Assembly: GCA_006384855.1 (NCBI GenBank)
Contig: VCJN01003150.1
Span: 59,645-123,644, forward strand
Length of the DNA: 64,000 bases
Source of the DNA: Tetraselmis striata
Lineage: Eukaryota > Chlorophyta > Chlorodendrophyceae > Chlorodendrales > Chlorodendraceae
Direction: 5' to 3'
The translations under genes and the position numbers were made by a program. Position 1 is the stretch's first letter. The number at the start of each line of letters is the position of its first letter. Under the pieces are notes generated by a model. It saw only the letters and a list, made by a program, of their open reading frames with translations, was not told where the DNA came from and made no database searches. This document shows, one piece after another, positions 49,604-61,285 of this stretch.

Positions 49604-51077
49604 GAAGGCCTTGTTTGCCGCCTTGCTGGAATTGCGGCGTATTTTCGTGGCTGGTGCCGAGAAGGCCGGCGAGCTAGCACCAGGGTTTTGGTCGTGGCCG
49701 GTGATCGCGTTGCTGTTCACCCCGGCGGATGCCCATGCTCAGATCACCTACATTGATGGGCAGGCTCCAAATCTGCAGGCCATCCCTGCATGCACGTGCC
49801 ACTGCCGCCCCACTGAGGTGTACCGCGGGCCAGAAGTGAGCTTCACAGATGCCGTGAAGCACATTCGGTACCCGGTGCGCCAGAGAACCCATGGCCAAGT
49901 GTTGACCTTATTCCTATTCGCCCCACACCTGCACCGGCGCCCACTCACCCCCCATGCGAGGATGTCTCCCCCTTCAATCTCTGCCTATTTGTTGGCAGCC
50001 CCAAGGAGGACCCTGTGCCTACGCCTTCGCCTGCGCCAACGGAGGCAGGGCCAGAGCATGTCCGCTTCGTCAGCTCCTTTGGCTTCAATGAGCCACCAGA
50101 GGGCTTCCCTCAATCCTTCAGGAGACGGTCGCTCCTGCAAGCGCAGGTTACCTACCTCGGTCCTCAGGACGTGACGGACCAAGTGTCAGCTGACTGGACT
50201 CAAGAGTACAAGGAGACGCTGGCGCAGTATGGCTCCACCGCCACATCGCCTCTCACGGCCGACGACGTTGCAGTTGATCAGATCAATCAGACCTTTGTCA
50301 TCGGCCCCTCGTGGACGTGGGGTGCAAACGGACACGGACGGCCTGCTGACTTGGGCTGACGGAGCCGGGGAGCTTGTCGTGTCTGTCTACTCTTGCACGC
50401 GCGACGCCGGCCCGTGGTGATGGGCACGGCACTTGCCGGAGGTGCAAGGGTGGCGTGGCCCGGCCAACCATTCTAGTAGGGTAACGGCCCATCTGTGTTG
50501 TGTGAGGTGTGGCGCACTTGGGTGGCTTTACATCGTGTTCTTGCGCCGAGCACATGCCGACGATTTTCGCCGTGCCGCGCGCAGAAACGATGACTGGCTG
50601 GCTGCGGCGCGAGTCAAGTTTTACAACGCGCTGAAGGTCACGGAAGCCCTTCAGTATCATGTGGTGAAGATGGAGAACTGGCATGGCGACCTTTCAGAGT
50701 CCTACCTGAAGGCTCTCACTCGAGCAGGAGCCAATGCTATTGATGGGTTCAGCCAACAGTTTACCCTGTTCAAGCACATCGTGGTGGACAACGACGTCAT
50801 CAAGGTCTACATGTTGTACACTATGGAGGCCATCGAGGCTTTCTTTCGCTTGCAAGAGGTGGAGTTCGCCAGTGGGATGGGTGGCGCTGGATTTAGGTCC
50901 ATGCGCATCAACCGCAAGGGCTCAATCTCCATGGCTGGCCCACCCATGTTTGTGAAGGTGGAACGCCTGGGCTCCAAGACAAGGACAGGTTACACACAGA
51001 ATGTAGAGATTGGTTTTAGTGTTTGGATATGGCCCAACGCGGCATGGGGTGTTTATCGCCCGCCGGGAGGGGTATAG
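49604..51077 (+). CDS. Unrecognised gene, three phase-consistent exons, 5' end missing
   Basis: Three exons join cleanly: 49604-49867 (acceptor ccttgcag, donor gtaccc, phase 2), 49999-50321 (acceptor ttggcag, donor gtgcaa, phase 1) and 50551-51077 (acceptor gcgccgag). Exon 1 reads ALFAALLELRRIFVAGAEKA and SWPVIALLFTPADAHAQITY, with a hydrophobic stretch that could be a membrane or signal segment. Exon 2 has a Pro/Ser linker (VPTPSPAPTEAGPE) and RRSLLQAQVTYLGPQDVTDQ. Exon 3 is helix-rich: ARVKFYNALKVTEALQYHVV, KALTRAGANAIDGFSQQFTL, YMLYTMEAIEAFFRLQEVEF. No start codon in frame with exon 1 was found, so a first exon lies upstream or was lost. The C terminus after about 50990 may run into intron. 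No family recognised; a secreted or membrane protein is a guess. Confidence 0.5.
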
Positions 51078-52084
51078 CGAATAAGTGATATGCAGTACAT
51101 TAAATGTATTCTATGAATTGCAAACGTATCTTCGGTTAAAGGAATATTATGGTCACATCCGTAGATTGACCAGTCTTCGAACTACGGTCAACCTGTTGAT
51201 TTTGACCTTAACTACGTACGCCGCGCTTGCAAAGCCTCTACTTGGCTTGACATGTTTGCGCATGTATGACTCTTTCACCACAATACCTTCCACTAGCACC
51301 CCCCTTGGACTCCGCGCCCCTGCAGTCAACATCTCGCCTTGAAGTCGTGCCATGTCACCGCCGACTACGATTATGTGAGCACCAACGTTGATGAGGGCGG
51401 CGACAACCGGCATGCGCAGAAGTGGTGTTGGTTCACTACATATGAGTCAACTCCGTCCATGCCGATCCCACACCCCTTGCTGAACATGCCGACAATAGTG
51501 CGACCTCACATGTCCGACCGCGGCTCCGGCGACTACTTTGACCGACAAAACGTTCATCCATCCCTCCGCTTTGCTGAACATGCCGACTATAGCTCGACCT
51601 CACCTCAAGTCCGGCTGCGGTTTCGCCGGCGATTACTTTGACCGACGTAATAACGTTGACCGGTCCCATCAGCAACGCTCAAGATGCGGACTCGATCTAG
51701 CGCGACCCCACATGTCGCCCGACTGAATTTCCACCGTCGTCTGCGTTTATGCACTGAACGTTTTTCAACACCTCATGCAGATGTGCAAGCAGCCATGGAT
51801 GTTCATCCACAAGGTCGGCTTTCTCCGGCCCCCCAAGATCAGGGCGGAGGTGGATGGCCTAGTCAACCATGGCCACTCGCGCACCACGCCACCCGTGTAC
51901 CACATTGCGCCGCGCGCAGCCGCGCAAGCTTGGTTGAAAGACTACTTCGACCCAAAGCATGCATGGTAGAACCGACAAGATCCCTAGCCCTTCCTCGAAC
52001 CGGGCGCAATGCCATCGTCCAGCGTCGGTGGGCGAAACAAGCCAAGGTCGTTAGGTAGGCCATACCCCGATTCACGTGCATCTG
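51078..52084. other. Degenerate sequence with a tandem duplication and a short ORF
   Basis: A ~90 bp direct duplication lies at 51475-51640. A 64-codon frame at 51775-51969 reads FLRPPKIRAEVDGLVNHGHS, APRAAAQAWLKDYFDPKHAW; it looks coding-like but has no recognised family and no visible partner exon. Confidence 0.4.
51475..51640 (+). repeat. Two tandem ~90 bp units
   Basis: Both units share ttgctgaacatgccgac, tcgacctcac or gcgacctcac, ggcga(c/t)tactttgaccgac. Confidence 0.75.
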
Positions 52085-52480
52085 TGTGAACCGAGGTGAC
52101 CTCGAGTCCGGGATATACTGAACGTTATCGACGGAAATACCGCGAGATTCTCACAATTATAGGTCGACATTGGAACCGAGGTCACCTTGAGTCCGAAATG
52201 AACACATCGATATCCACGGAATAATGCGAGCGAGTTCCTCATATTTTTAGACATGCAACGGGACCAAGGTGGCCTCGATTCTGAGTCAAAACGTGTGAAT
52301 TACAACGTAATAACTCTGCGACCCCATATTAATTATATGCATTCAACATAACCGAGGTGACCTTCGGTTCATTATAATATCGAGGACACTAAGCCCACGC
52401 GGGCCCGCCCGAGTTGATGCACTCAACAGAGCTGAGGTGATATCCGCCGGTTCATTTTACAGGGAATACTAAGCCCACGC
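52085..52480 (+). repeat. Degenerate satellite with ~85-90 bp period
   Basis: The motif accgaggtgacctcgagtcc, or a decayed form of it, recurs at about 52090, 52172, 52260, 52350 and 52427, each followed by a less conserved AT-rich filler. The gaggtgacctc core is itself nearly palindromic. Confidence 0.65.
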
Positions 52481-52699
52481 GACCCCGAGTTATTCGCAAT
52501 GACATACCGGAGCTTACAACCTTGATGGTGACCGTAGTCGATGCACGCATGTGTGAAAAGTGTCTCCCTTTCAGTGTACGCATATGGAACACATATTTTC
52601 CCCACATCAAGACTCCGCGGTCCAAAATCGGGTCACCAAATGCGGGATCTGCATGGCGTGCACTGAGTTGATTCGGACTTCGGACTATTGCCCCTTGAC

Positions 52700-53510
52700 A
52701 GTCAGCATCACGAAGAAAAGAGAGACAAGCGCTGATGAGAGAGCGTCACTAATGAGCGCCTCCATGTGGAGGCAGCCATCCCCGATTCCCGGCGGCGGCC
52801 TGACATGCTAATCTATAATATCGACGGTATGGACTCGTCAAAGACTCTACTACCCGAGTACCCCACTCCTAGACGCGGCCCAAGAACGTCGTCAAGGACA
52901 AGCTCCTCAAGGTTTATCGAACAATATTGCGTGAGGTACAATGGCACGCGTACCGACGACGTGATTGTACGTTTTCACCGACGTTTTCCCCCGTTCCCAA
53001 CACCAGCTGGGAGGTTGCGCATACGATGCCGAGCGTGGCGTCCAGTGGCGAACTTGCCCATGTGTACGTACGATTTCAGACACCTTGGCGGCGTCGCGTC
53101 GTCGTCCTTTACGACAAACTTCATGGACACCATCGTCCCCGCGTTGTCGCTTCTCGTCTAGACTTTGAAGGTGTTCGAACAATGGCAGCCATGGAACTCT
53201 CTTGTGATCGTCATGCACTTCCAGTGCCAGGAGCGGGACGACGGAGTGTACCTACCTCAACAAAACCTATATCATGTGAGGCTCCGCATGGAGTATATTT
53301 AGCCCAAGACCTTCCTTATAGCCTTCCAAAACATCGACCCCATGCCAATTGAGGCGGCGCGAAAGATGCGCTTGGTGCAAGTATATCTCTCCAAGGGCCG
53401 CCAGCCTGCACGTGAGCTCGAAGAGATGGACATCGACCCTAACGCGCAAGTGGTTAAACTTCACTACTGCGCGGACTTGATGGATCTCGACTACCACCAC
53501 TGCTAGATAG
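52700..53510 (+). pseudogene. DUF7869-type transposase relic, N-terminal part
   Basis: YNIDGMDSSKTLLPEYPTP at about 52815-52870 matches the FEIDSMDSAKTLLPHW segment of the minus-strand gene at 61-63.6 kb. Further fragments follow in shifting frames, with MPIEAARKMRLVQVYLSKGR near 53340. It lies on the opposite strand from the C-terminal relic at 53653-54360, so either two copies lie tail to tail or one copy was partly inverted. Confidence 0.55.
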
Positions 53511-53652
53511 TACCAAGGTATTGCAGCTACTGCCCCCTCCCCCTCTCTCAAAATAGCCCATTTAAAGTCACATATATTTCAAATAACACAAGTGGACGCT
53601 TTTGAGCTTTGTTGCCAACTGTGTGTGGCCAAGAACAAATGGTTTTGGTGCA

Positions 53653-54360
53653 TCACAACGTGTTGCATCTCCGAGTACACTCTAACACACCGATATGCAT
53701 GCATTTTGGCACCCAATGAGAGTGTTGACAACCACTGGCCACCTGGCGTTCCGCAATTTCCACATCGCTGGTTGGACCGACGTATAATATAAATCGACTT
53801 GCTGTTACTTGACGACGACGCCGGGTCGTCTTGCGTTGCGATGTTGTGGTTGACAATCCGGACTTCCAATCACCAAGAGTTTCATGGTATTTGTCTTCGT
53901 CATTCACCTAATGGCGTCCAAGAGCGCAAGCAATGTCGAGCAATTAGTCAACCACACACAACACCACTTTCGTCACGCGAAGGACCAAATGACAAGTAGT
54001 AAGCAAACCGCACCAACTACTTTTGCCCCATCAAGGACAATAAAGTGACAAAAGTGGGATTCTTATGGTAGACGTCAATGACAACAACGTTTCGCATCAC
54101 TTGGCGATATGTTGTCACGAAGTCTCTCCCTGTCGCCGGCGTGAGGTCCCTCGAAGGCGCTATTGTCGCGTAGCACGCGAGCTTGAACCTCGGCTCGGAT
54201 AAACGAGCCGCGCGGCTTGTTTGTGCACGGTGCTGTGACCGTGGCTCCATCAAGATGATGATCCGAGAGGTGAATGAAGAAATTGCACCCAGTAAGAGCA
54301 AGGCGCCGCGCCGATACCGATTCCCACGACCTCCAAGCATGTTATTTGGATGTTGCACAA
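53653..54360 (-). pseudogene. DUF7869-type transposase relic, C-terminal part
   Basis: NDEDKYHETLGDWKS (about 53907) corresponds to HEEDKCPETLGDWES of the copy at 61807, and DNA-level similarity to 61800-62260 extends through gacgtcaatgacaacaacgt and ggcgatatgttgtcacgaag. Heavily decayed. Confidence 0.6.
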
Positions 54361-54519
54361 TACTTGTTTTGCATCAACTCCCCAACAAACGAATACCATT
54401 GGCCCACTAGAAGGTATTTTATTTTCTTATTCTCCATCGGGCGGGGTAGTAATTTTGGTATACCATAAATTACTACCGAGATAGTACACGTGCACGCGTG
54501 GCCCAGACTCTGCATGCAT

Positions 54520-54650
54520 TGGGCGCGCACCACTCATCCATCCCGCCTCGTCGCGAGGGATCATGCGGGCCGCTTTTCATAAGGCGACTCAGATTATATA
54601 TGGTGTTTTATGTGCCCCCTATTTCATTTTGCCCCCTTTTTGATAATTTA
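54520..54650 (+). repeat. Dispersed ~110 bp repeat, copy 2
   Basis: cgcaccactcatccatcccg, then atgcgggccgcttttcataa, then ggcgac and a T-rich tail; partner of 10325-10440. Confidence 0.65.
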
Positions 54651-55026
54651 CCTTACGCTGGCGTACTACTAAAATACTGTGAATGGGTTGTTTGCGTAGC
54701 CGTATCTCGTCCGCCGAGATGGCGACTTCAGGTTACACATCTTAACGAGAACATTTGGCCAGTTGCCCTCTCGAGTCCACCGCCCGTTGCCGATCATAGC
54801 GCCGTGCAAGTATCAGCCGCTGCAGCGATGTTCGGTTTGTCGGCGTGATGCCCTAGCGCCTTTCAATTGAACAGACGCTCGAACGACTCGTCAGTCGGGG
54901 TGGGACATGTCGCAAGTTGCTGCCAGACGCGGATGCTAAGAGGGAACACACATTTGTGGAACATTGCAACGAAATGCTCGCTGACAGTGTCAACGTCCTA
55001 TCAAGCTTCCTCACTATCTAGCCAGT
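54651..55026. other. No recognisable gene
   Basis: Only short frames; nothing conserved seen. Confidence 0.4.
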
Positions 55027-55500
55027 TTAACACGGAGTTGTAATGTCTCTTTTGTTCGACAGGGAAGCTCCACCGTGGCGTTTCGGCAGGTGGGAGCTCT
55101 TCGCAGAGAACGTCCTCACGATTGCCACGAAAGGGTAAACCCATGTGGGTTGAGCACATATGGGCCGCTCTATGACGAACTTCAAGAATCGCGACGACAA
55201 GAACTCTAGTACCGTGTCAAGGGCGGAGTCGGTTAATATGAACGTTGTGTAATCTCGGTCTTTGCAAAGGTTAGCGCTCAAGGACGAGGACTTTGTGTCG
55301 GGGTCGGGCACGTTCTTGAGACTTATCACGCACCCGTTTGGCAATGGCAGGTAGTCCGCGGGGAGGTTGGAGACAAGACGAAGGTCCTTGAACGTCGTGC
55401 AGCCGTCCACCCACTTGGCGGTGCCATACTTGATCCACGTGTACTCCTTGATTTGTTTGTTGTTCACCCATATGGTGATGCATAGAGCGGCTGGTCTTGT
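55027..55500 (-). CDS. Unassigned coding-like ORF
   Basis: About 150 codons reading ITIWVNNKQIKEYTWIKYGT, GCTTFKDLRLVSNLPADYLP, ISLKNVPDPDTKSS, TVLEFLSSRFLKFVIERP to a stop at 55027. Amino-acid composition looks protein-like, but there is no recognised domain and no neighbouring exon. It lies in transposon-rich sequence, so a transposon fragment is the likeliest explanation. Confidence 0.3.
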   Translation of the reverse strand, partial: TRPAALCITIWVNNKQIKEYTWIKYGTAKWVDGCTTFKDLRLVSNLPADYLPLPNGCVISLKNVPDPDTKSSSLSANLCKDRDYTTFILTDSALDTVLEFLSSRFLKFVIERPICAQPTWVYPFVAIVRTFSAKSSHLPKRHGGASLSNKRDITTPC

Positions 55501-56801
55501 GGCATGGTGGGGCCCTATACTGCGCCTGGTGGAGGGGAGGGGGGGGGTGATGTGACACTGCGATGTGTTTGTGGATTGGGTTAATATGCAAACGGGCGGT
55601 ATAGCCGCGGCGGCAGCCTGACGCGCAGCCGAACACGGCGATACATAGTCAGATTATTGGCGCATTTTGCCAGATGGGTAGAATATCATAGTCGTTTAAT
55701 GTATTATGCATATTTATATACTGCTAAATAGATATACAGTGCACTACTGCACACTCCTCGTGCATTTCTTACAGCATTCGTCGCACATCAGTACATGCAA
55801 GGGCTAATAAAACATGGACAGTGGGCACCCAGTAAAGTAAAGTACAGTAAAGTAAAGATCGCCCCGGGATGTCGGCCGAAGCCGCCCCAACACTTGACCT
55901 CTTGCGCCAGTAGCAGTCGTAGGTCTGGCATAGCCCGTAGACCATATTGCCCCATTCGAACCCCGAAGGGCTGATGCATCAACCGGCCTGGGGAAACCCA
56001 TGACACGCCGGGACGATATTGCCGAAAATGCATCGGCCATGAATCGGTACCCCGACCTCTCGCGTACGAGACGACCGCTCAATAACCGAGCGGACAAGGG
56101 ATGTACGTTAATTTAAGTATTTGAGTATGCCCGCGTACCCATCGCTAAACAGTGCTTTAAGCGGTGTCTGCCAGAAAAGAAAATATTTTCCGGAAACGAA
56201 GGAAAGCCTCCCCCCCCCCCCCCCCCCCCAGAATATCCGCCACCGCCTAAATAAAAAACAGATATAATCTAATTCGCCCTCTTGGCTCTGCCGATCTTTG
56301 ATGGTTAGTAGTTGTTCAGTGCTTAACTGAGTGTATTCAGACAGTGGCGCGGGCAATTCGTGCCGCTACCTGCAAGGTTATTACCCTGTACTCGTGGCTG
56401 CAGGCTGCAATTTAGCGACTACCCGCGGCTGCAATTTAGCACGACGCGCTGGACATTCTTGGAGTTTCCGAAGTGTTCTGAGTGGTTTTCGGAGATATAT
56501 CTCCATCCTAAAATATCCGGCGGTGGACTTGTTGCTACTGGCCTTTTGTAATTCACACCAGTACCGTACCTGTGTTATTCGCTTCGCTATCTCGCGCGCC
56601 GCCGCCGTAGGGCGGCCATGCAGGCCTTGCTGCTGATGGACGGACGACCCCCGTCACGCGCCGTGGCAGGTAGCACGTTTTTCCTCAACGACAGCCTGTA
56701 GACAAGTCCTGTCCGGGAACGGGCAACAACACAACGTATCCGCAGCTTTGAACGATTGCTTCTTGCCGGAAACTGCCACTATTGGTATCCTTTGCGCTAA
56801 C
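55501..56801. other. Intergenic, upstream flank of the cathepsin gene
   Basis: No gene recognised. Contains a C homopolymer at 56210-56229 and a repeated taaagta tract near 55835-55857. Confidence 0.4.
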
Positions 56802-58905
56802 ATGTCGCGTGCGTCAGCCACCCCCGGCGGGGCCAGCCGGGTGCTCACAACTATCGCTCTCCTGGCATCATTTGCCATCGTGGCTTGTGCCAGCCGGGGA
56901 GCGGATGTCATCCAGCCCAAGGCGGTCGTCGCGGCTCGCAAGGGCCCGATTTTTTACGGACGGGTAAGCTTCACGACTTACGGTACCTGCAACCTTCGAT
57001 TTTGGACTCGTGTGTGCATAGCCACGCCGCTGCCGCTGCGCGGGCATACTAGCCCCAGAGAAACGTTCGACAATGCTGCAGTGACGCCCATCGCGAGAAG
57101 GTTGTCACTCTTCACGCATTATCTAGAATCGTGATCCTCAGGTGGCGGTTTCTTTCGCGCATGCGACTTCTTGCCATGCCCTACGCGCCGCTACGGATTC
57201 GCGCAAACTAAAGGAAGTTGTTAAATGCAGGTGAAAAACGCCAACCCGCCGCAGCCAGTCATCAACTCTCCGCTTCCCTCATCGTATGTTAAGAAGGATG
57301 AGCTTCCTAGCCACTTTGACTGGTGTGCTCCCGCCATCCCAGCTATTTCAGACACACCGCTCTATTTGAGCGTGGATTCAACTTCTAGAAATCCTATGTG
57401 CATACTGTGGCATGTCTGCATATGCAGTTCTATAGACAAACACAAAACTGATTGTTGGTACACATTATTTGTAGGCGCAATGTGGATGGGGTGAACTACA
57501 TCACCGCCAGTGTGAACCAGCATATCCCAAAGTACTGTGGCAGCTGCTGGATCCATGGCACCGCCGCTGCCATCAATGATCGCATGAAGATACTCCGCAA
57601 AGGGGCGTTCCCCGACGTGCAGGTGTCGCGTCAGAATCTCAACAACTGCGTTCCTGTGCCTGATCCGGAGGGCACCGGTGAGACTGGTGGCTGCAACGGT
57701 GGCGATCCCAGTGACATCCTGGACTGGATGATGAACAACAAGGTGCCTGATGAGACATGCCAGACATATGTGGCGGCCGATATGGAGTGCAAGCCCTACA
57801 ATGTCTGCCACAACTGCGAGCCTGAGCATGGGACATGCTTCCCCATCTACTCTGGCGCGTACACGGGCTATGGTATCTCCGAGTGGGGAAGGGTGACTGG
57901 TATACCCCTCCTTTATTCGTACTTTGAGTGCATGCTCCCACGCGCTGTCCACAATGAGACCCCACGCATCAACACTTACTGGCATGGGATCTCCCCCCCC
58001 ACCTCCCCCCCCCCCCTCCTTCCCCTCCCCACTTGCTTTGTGTAGGTGAGGATGACATGATGGCGGAAATCTATGCACGCGGCCCTGTGGTGTGCAGCAT
58101 TGCGGCTATCTCGGACTTCGATGACAACTACCCCGCCGTTGTTGGCAAACATGAGGGTATCTTCATCAACGAGACGTCGCTCACCGAAGATGATGTGCGC
58201 CCTCCCTCCCCCCCCCCCCCCCCCCCCCCCCTCTCCCTCCCCTGCACCACTCTTCTTCCATTAAACATAAACAGACACAGAGCACCAGTGGAACATGCTC
58301 ACCTCCATGCATACCCCCATGCGATGCCACTGGAAACCGGTTAGTGAGCCAAAATTTCGTACCTGCATCAATGAACAGGTAAACCACAATGTTGAAATTC
58401 TTGGCTGGGGTGAGACTAAGAGTGGCGTCAAGTACTGGATTGGCCGTAACAGCTGGGGGACATATTGGGGAGAGGGCGGCTTCTTTCGCATCGGACGTGG
58501 TGGCGGCCGTGACAAGAACCTGCGCATTGAGGCGGATTGCCAATGGATGGTGCCATCCTGGGAGGATCTTGATAGCATGCTGGATGGTAAGCCCACGCCT
58601 GGCTTCCGGCTGGTAGTCAGCATGAATGGTACCAGGAAATTGCAGCCCACAGAATGGCGCATAGATGTCTCATTGATGTTGCGCAAGAACGCGATCCCCA
58701 CGTCAGCGTAGCGGGAATGCGGGAGAATTCAGGAGGCGGCGTGCTGACATTGGTCTGCTCGGCCCACACAGGCAACTTCTCAGGTGACTATAACCATGGG
58801 CTACTGCCAACCAAGGATGGAGAGAAATTCAGCAATCGCCCTGTGCCTAGTCACAAGAAGGCCAGCCCTCGAGGCGGCCTGAATACTGGACTGGAAACTG
58901 CCTAG
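56802..58905 (+). CDS. CTSZ: Cathepsin X/Z-type papain-family cysteine protease
   Basis: A carboxypeptidase of lysosomes/vacuoles by family (clan CA, C1A). Six exons fit in phase: 56802-56963, 57231-57322, 57475-57899, 58046-58194, 58379-58586, 58784-58905, giving 385 aa. Residues 1-35 are a signal peptide (core [18 protein letters not shown]). A short pro-region follows, as in cathepsin X, and the mature part starts near [15 protein letters not shown]. Catalytic Cys is in [13 protein letters not shown], with the HIP-type insertion region just before it ([11 protein letters not shown]) that is diagnostic of cathepsin [22 protein letters not shown]-like [10 protein letters not shown] and [15 protein letters not shown] match the family. 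The catalytic His is in [11 protein letters not shown] and the Asn in [20 protein letters not shown]. The C-terminal extension after exon 5 ([16 protein letters not shown]...) is not part of the family core. Introns 3 and 4 carry C runs. The family is absent from land plants as far as I know but occurs in algae and animals. Confidence 0.92.
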
Positions 58906-60190
58906 CAACATGGTCAAGGTCCCTGCTATCGTGAAAACACAGTGACTGTGCGCCATGAGTTCAATGGTGGACGTTGATTGTCAATATCTATGTGCTAAGG
59001 AAACGGATATTATTTCTACCTTTCAACAATTTGCTGCATCATGTAGCAGGTAGTATTTGCAGTCCTGCAAGCTATGAAGCTATGCTGCCGGCAGATGTAA
59101 GATGAGTAAATTTTCATGCTCTACCCGAAATGAGTTTATGAATACGCGTGAAGCCAGGGGTGTCAGTGCCCGCTACTGTGTTCCACATGCATGGAGGTGC
59201 AATTTGTTAGCTAAAATTGTGCACCGCCTACATACATACATATGTGTGTTTGTATATATGCATATATACCTTTATCATATATATATTTATATTATGTATG
59301 CATAAAAGTATATATATGCATCTCTCCACATAAGTACGGGGTTTGCAAATTCGATCCACATGCCCATGCGCGGCTACACTGATACCGTGCACGCGTGCGT
59401 GCATGTTACTCAGGGTCGTACGGCTGGGGGAAATGCCGCGATAGCGCAATACACCCCATATTGCCACGGGGTAGCCGTTGCCGTCAACACTTTGATTTAG
59501 GCAAAGCAGGGCTTCAAAACCATAGATTGCGCCACTCATGTGAATAAATAAGCATGGGACACCACTGACCCCGTGCTCATACCACATCACCCTTGGTATG
59601 ACTACTATCCGAACACCAGGCGCGTAGGGCATTGAAATTAGGGCATTCACGGCATGGACCGAGCCCTACGTGTCGATGACGATGTTTTACGGGCAAAATC
59701 ATGGACAAAATGCGACTGTGATCGCTGCACGTGCAGGCGGGAGAGGGTACTCGCGATCTCCTTGCCGTAGGGCAAAGCTCTTCTATAGTAGTGCATGGCA
59801 GCATGCTCATAGCGCGCCATCCTGAGCCCAGTGGGACGGCAATGGCGTGCACCTTAATGCGTCGATGCTGAAAAAAATAATGTTGTGAATAAAGGGGGGA
59901 TCCGATATGGCGGCCGTAAGCATCGCTCAAGGGAGGCATGTGCCAAGTATAAGTGGTCCGTGCACGAGTACACGCAACACGCTGTCCCACCACCGTGTAA
60001 TACTATCTGGTTTCAAGATCCACTTGGCGAAACGTTTCAGGCCAATGTGTTGACAACACGCTGACACAAGCGTCAGATCTTGACCTATTTGTTCGAAAAA
60101 GTGCCTAAATGACATCGGAAGACCGTGCTCTCACTGGGGTAATTGTAGCCTCGCTCGCGTAGTTTTTACTGGTATTAAAATGAAATGTTT
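58906..60190. other. Intergenic
   Basis: Downstream of the cathepsin gene. Contains AT-rich simple sequence at 59218-59310 (tatata and catacata repeats). No gene recognised on either strand. Confidence 0.45.
59096..59100 (+). terminator. TGTAA poly(A) signal of the cathepsin gene
   Basis: tgtaa 190 bp after the stop codon; the first such motif downstream in the sense direction. Confidence 0.45.
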
Positions 60191-60625
60191 TGACGGTTCC
60201 TCGCAACGCACTGAGCGATACCGCGAGTTTGAAAGTTGCACCACAAGGCAGCACTGCAGTGGCGATGGTTGCACGCCACTATGGCCCCACCCCACCTAAA
60301 AATACCCTAGGTTCTTTGCTGACTTATTTCCTCGCCCATCCATGGCCATCCCACCATGAAATGGTCTATGCATGGGCGGCAGGACGTGCGGGGCACCAAC
60401 CTCGTTGTTGTGGGGTACTCGAAACGCCCAATGTGGCGCAAGTGTCACTCGTGTAGGGCACATGTAAATAAGGGCCAAAGGGCATGCTTACACCCTATGG
60501 TGATAAAGGCTGTTCATAATGTGCATCACTCCGGGATTCAGGTCATAAAACCTATATTTAGCTGCCCTACTATTCGTAAACTCGGATTCGGCGAGAAAGG
60601 GGCCTGGGACTTATGTGGAGAGGTA
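60191..60625 (-). mobile_element. Foldback element, truncated inverted copy
   Basis: The reverse complement of this stretch matches the left arm plus the central unique part of the element at 30439-31201 (for example ctcgcaacgcactgagcgat, ggcagcactgcagtggcgat and gtgcggggcaccaacc). The other arm is missing. The sequence is diverged by scattered point changes. Confidence 0.8.
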
Positions 60626-61185
60626 TATATGTAGGTCTTGACCCATAGACAGAGTAGACCCATGGCCTACGTCTGCCGTATCTCTTAACCACTTACCGCT
60701 ATTAAAAAACACGCCGCCCATCTAAACCCCCATCCACGCTGCCATGCGCGCAAGATAGTGGCTGCACACCACTCGATCAGCCTACAAAGTTGAAGCGCAA
60801 TGTGGATGAGGAGCCACTGGAGCGGAAGGGACGCAAGTTTAGGTGGCGGGCATGAGCGGCCTGCCGGCAGCCAGCCGATCAGCGAGAGGGCAACACGACT
60901 TAGTCGTTCACTCGGCCCGCTAGCGAGTTCGCCCAGCACGCGCATGACTCTGCGCGCAGCGTCATCGTGGATGGCCGACCGCACTAGCGGGTAACAGTAA
61001 TTTAACCTATTTTGCACCGTGGAATTCATTTTGCACCGTAGGGTTTGTTTATACCCTAGTTCCCGGGTTTACTATCAGTACTTAAGACTCACTGGTGATG
61101 TAGCTTGGGTTTGTAGACCTTGGGTGCAGTGCAGCATTCAACATCATGAAGGCCAGCCGTGACGCATATCCAATGTTGGTTTTGG
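60626..61185. other. No recognisable gene
   Basis: Short frames only. Near 61190-61212 a palindromic ttttgtccaaaatgggacaa echoes the minisatellite motif at the far side of the following transposon and may mark its edge. Confidence 0.35.
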
Positions 61186-61285
61186 AGCATTTTGTCCAAA
61201 ATGGGACAAGATGAGGCAATGAAATCAATATTTATTATGATTATTACATCCAGCGGCTAGCTAGCCACAAGACGTTGCTGATAGT

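Noticed and set aside
60685-61029. 114-codon minus-strand frame
   Set aside because: Possible chance ORF in GC-rich DNA; no motif, no splice partner, no conserved pattern recognised.
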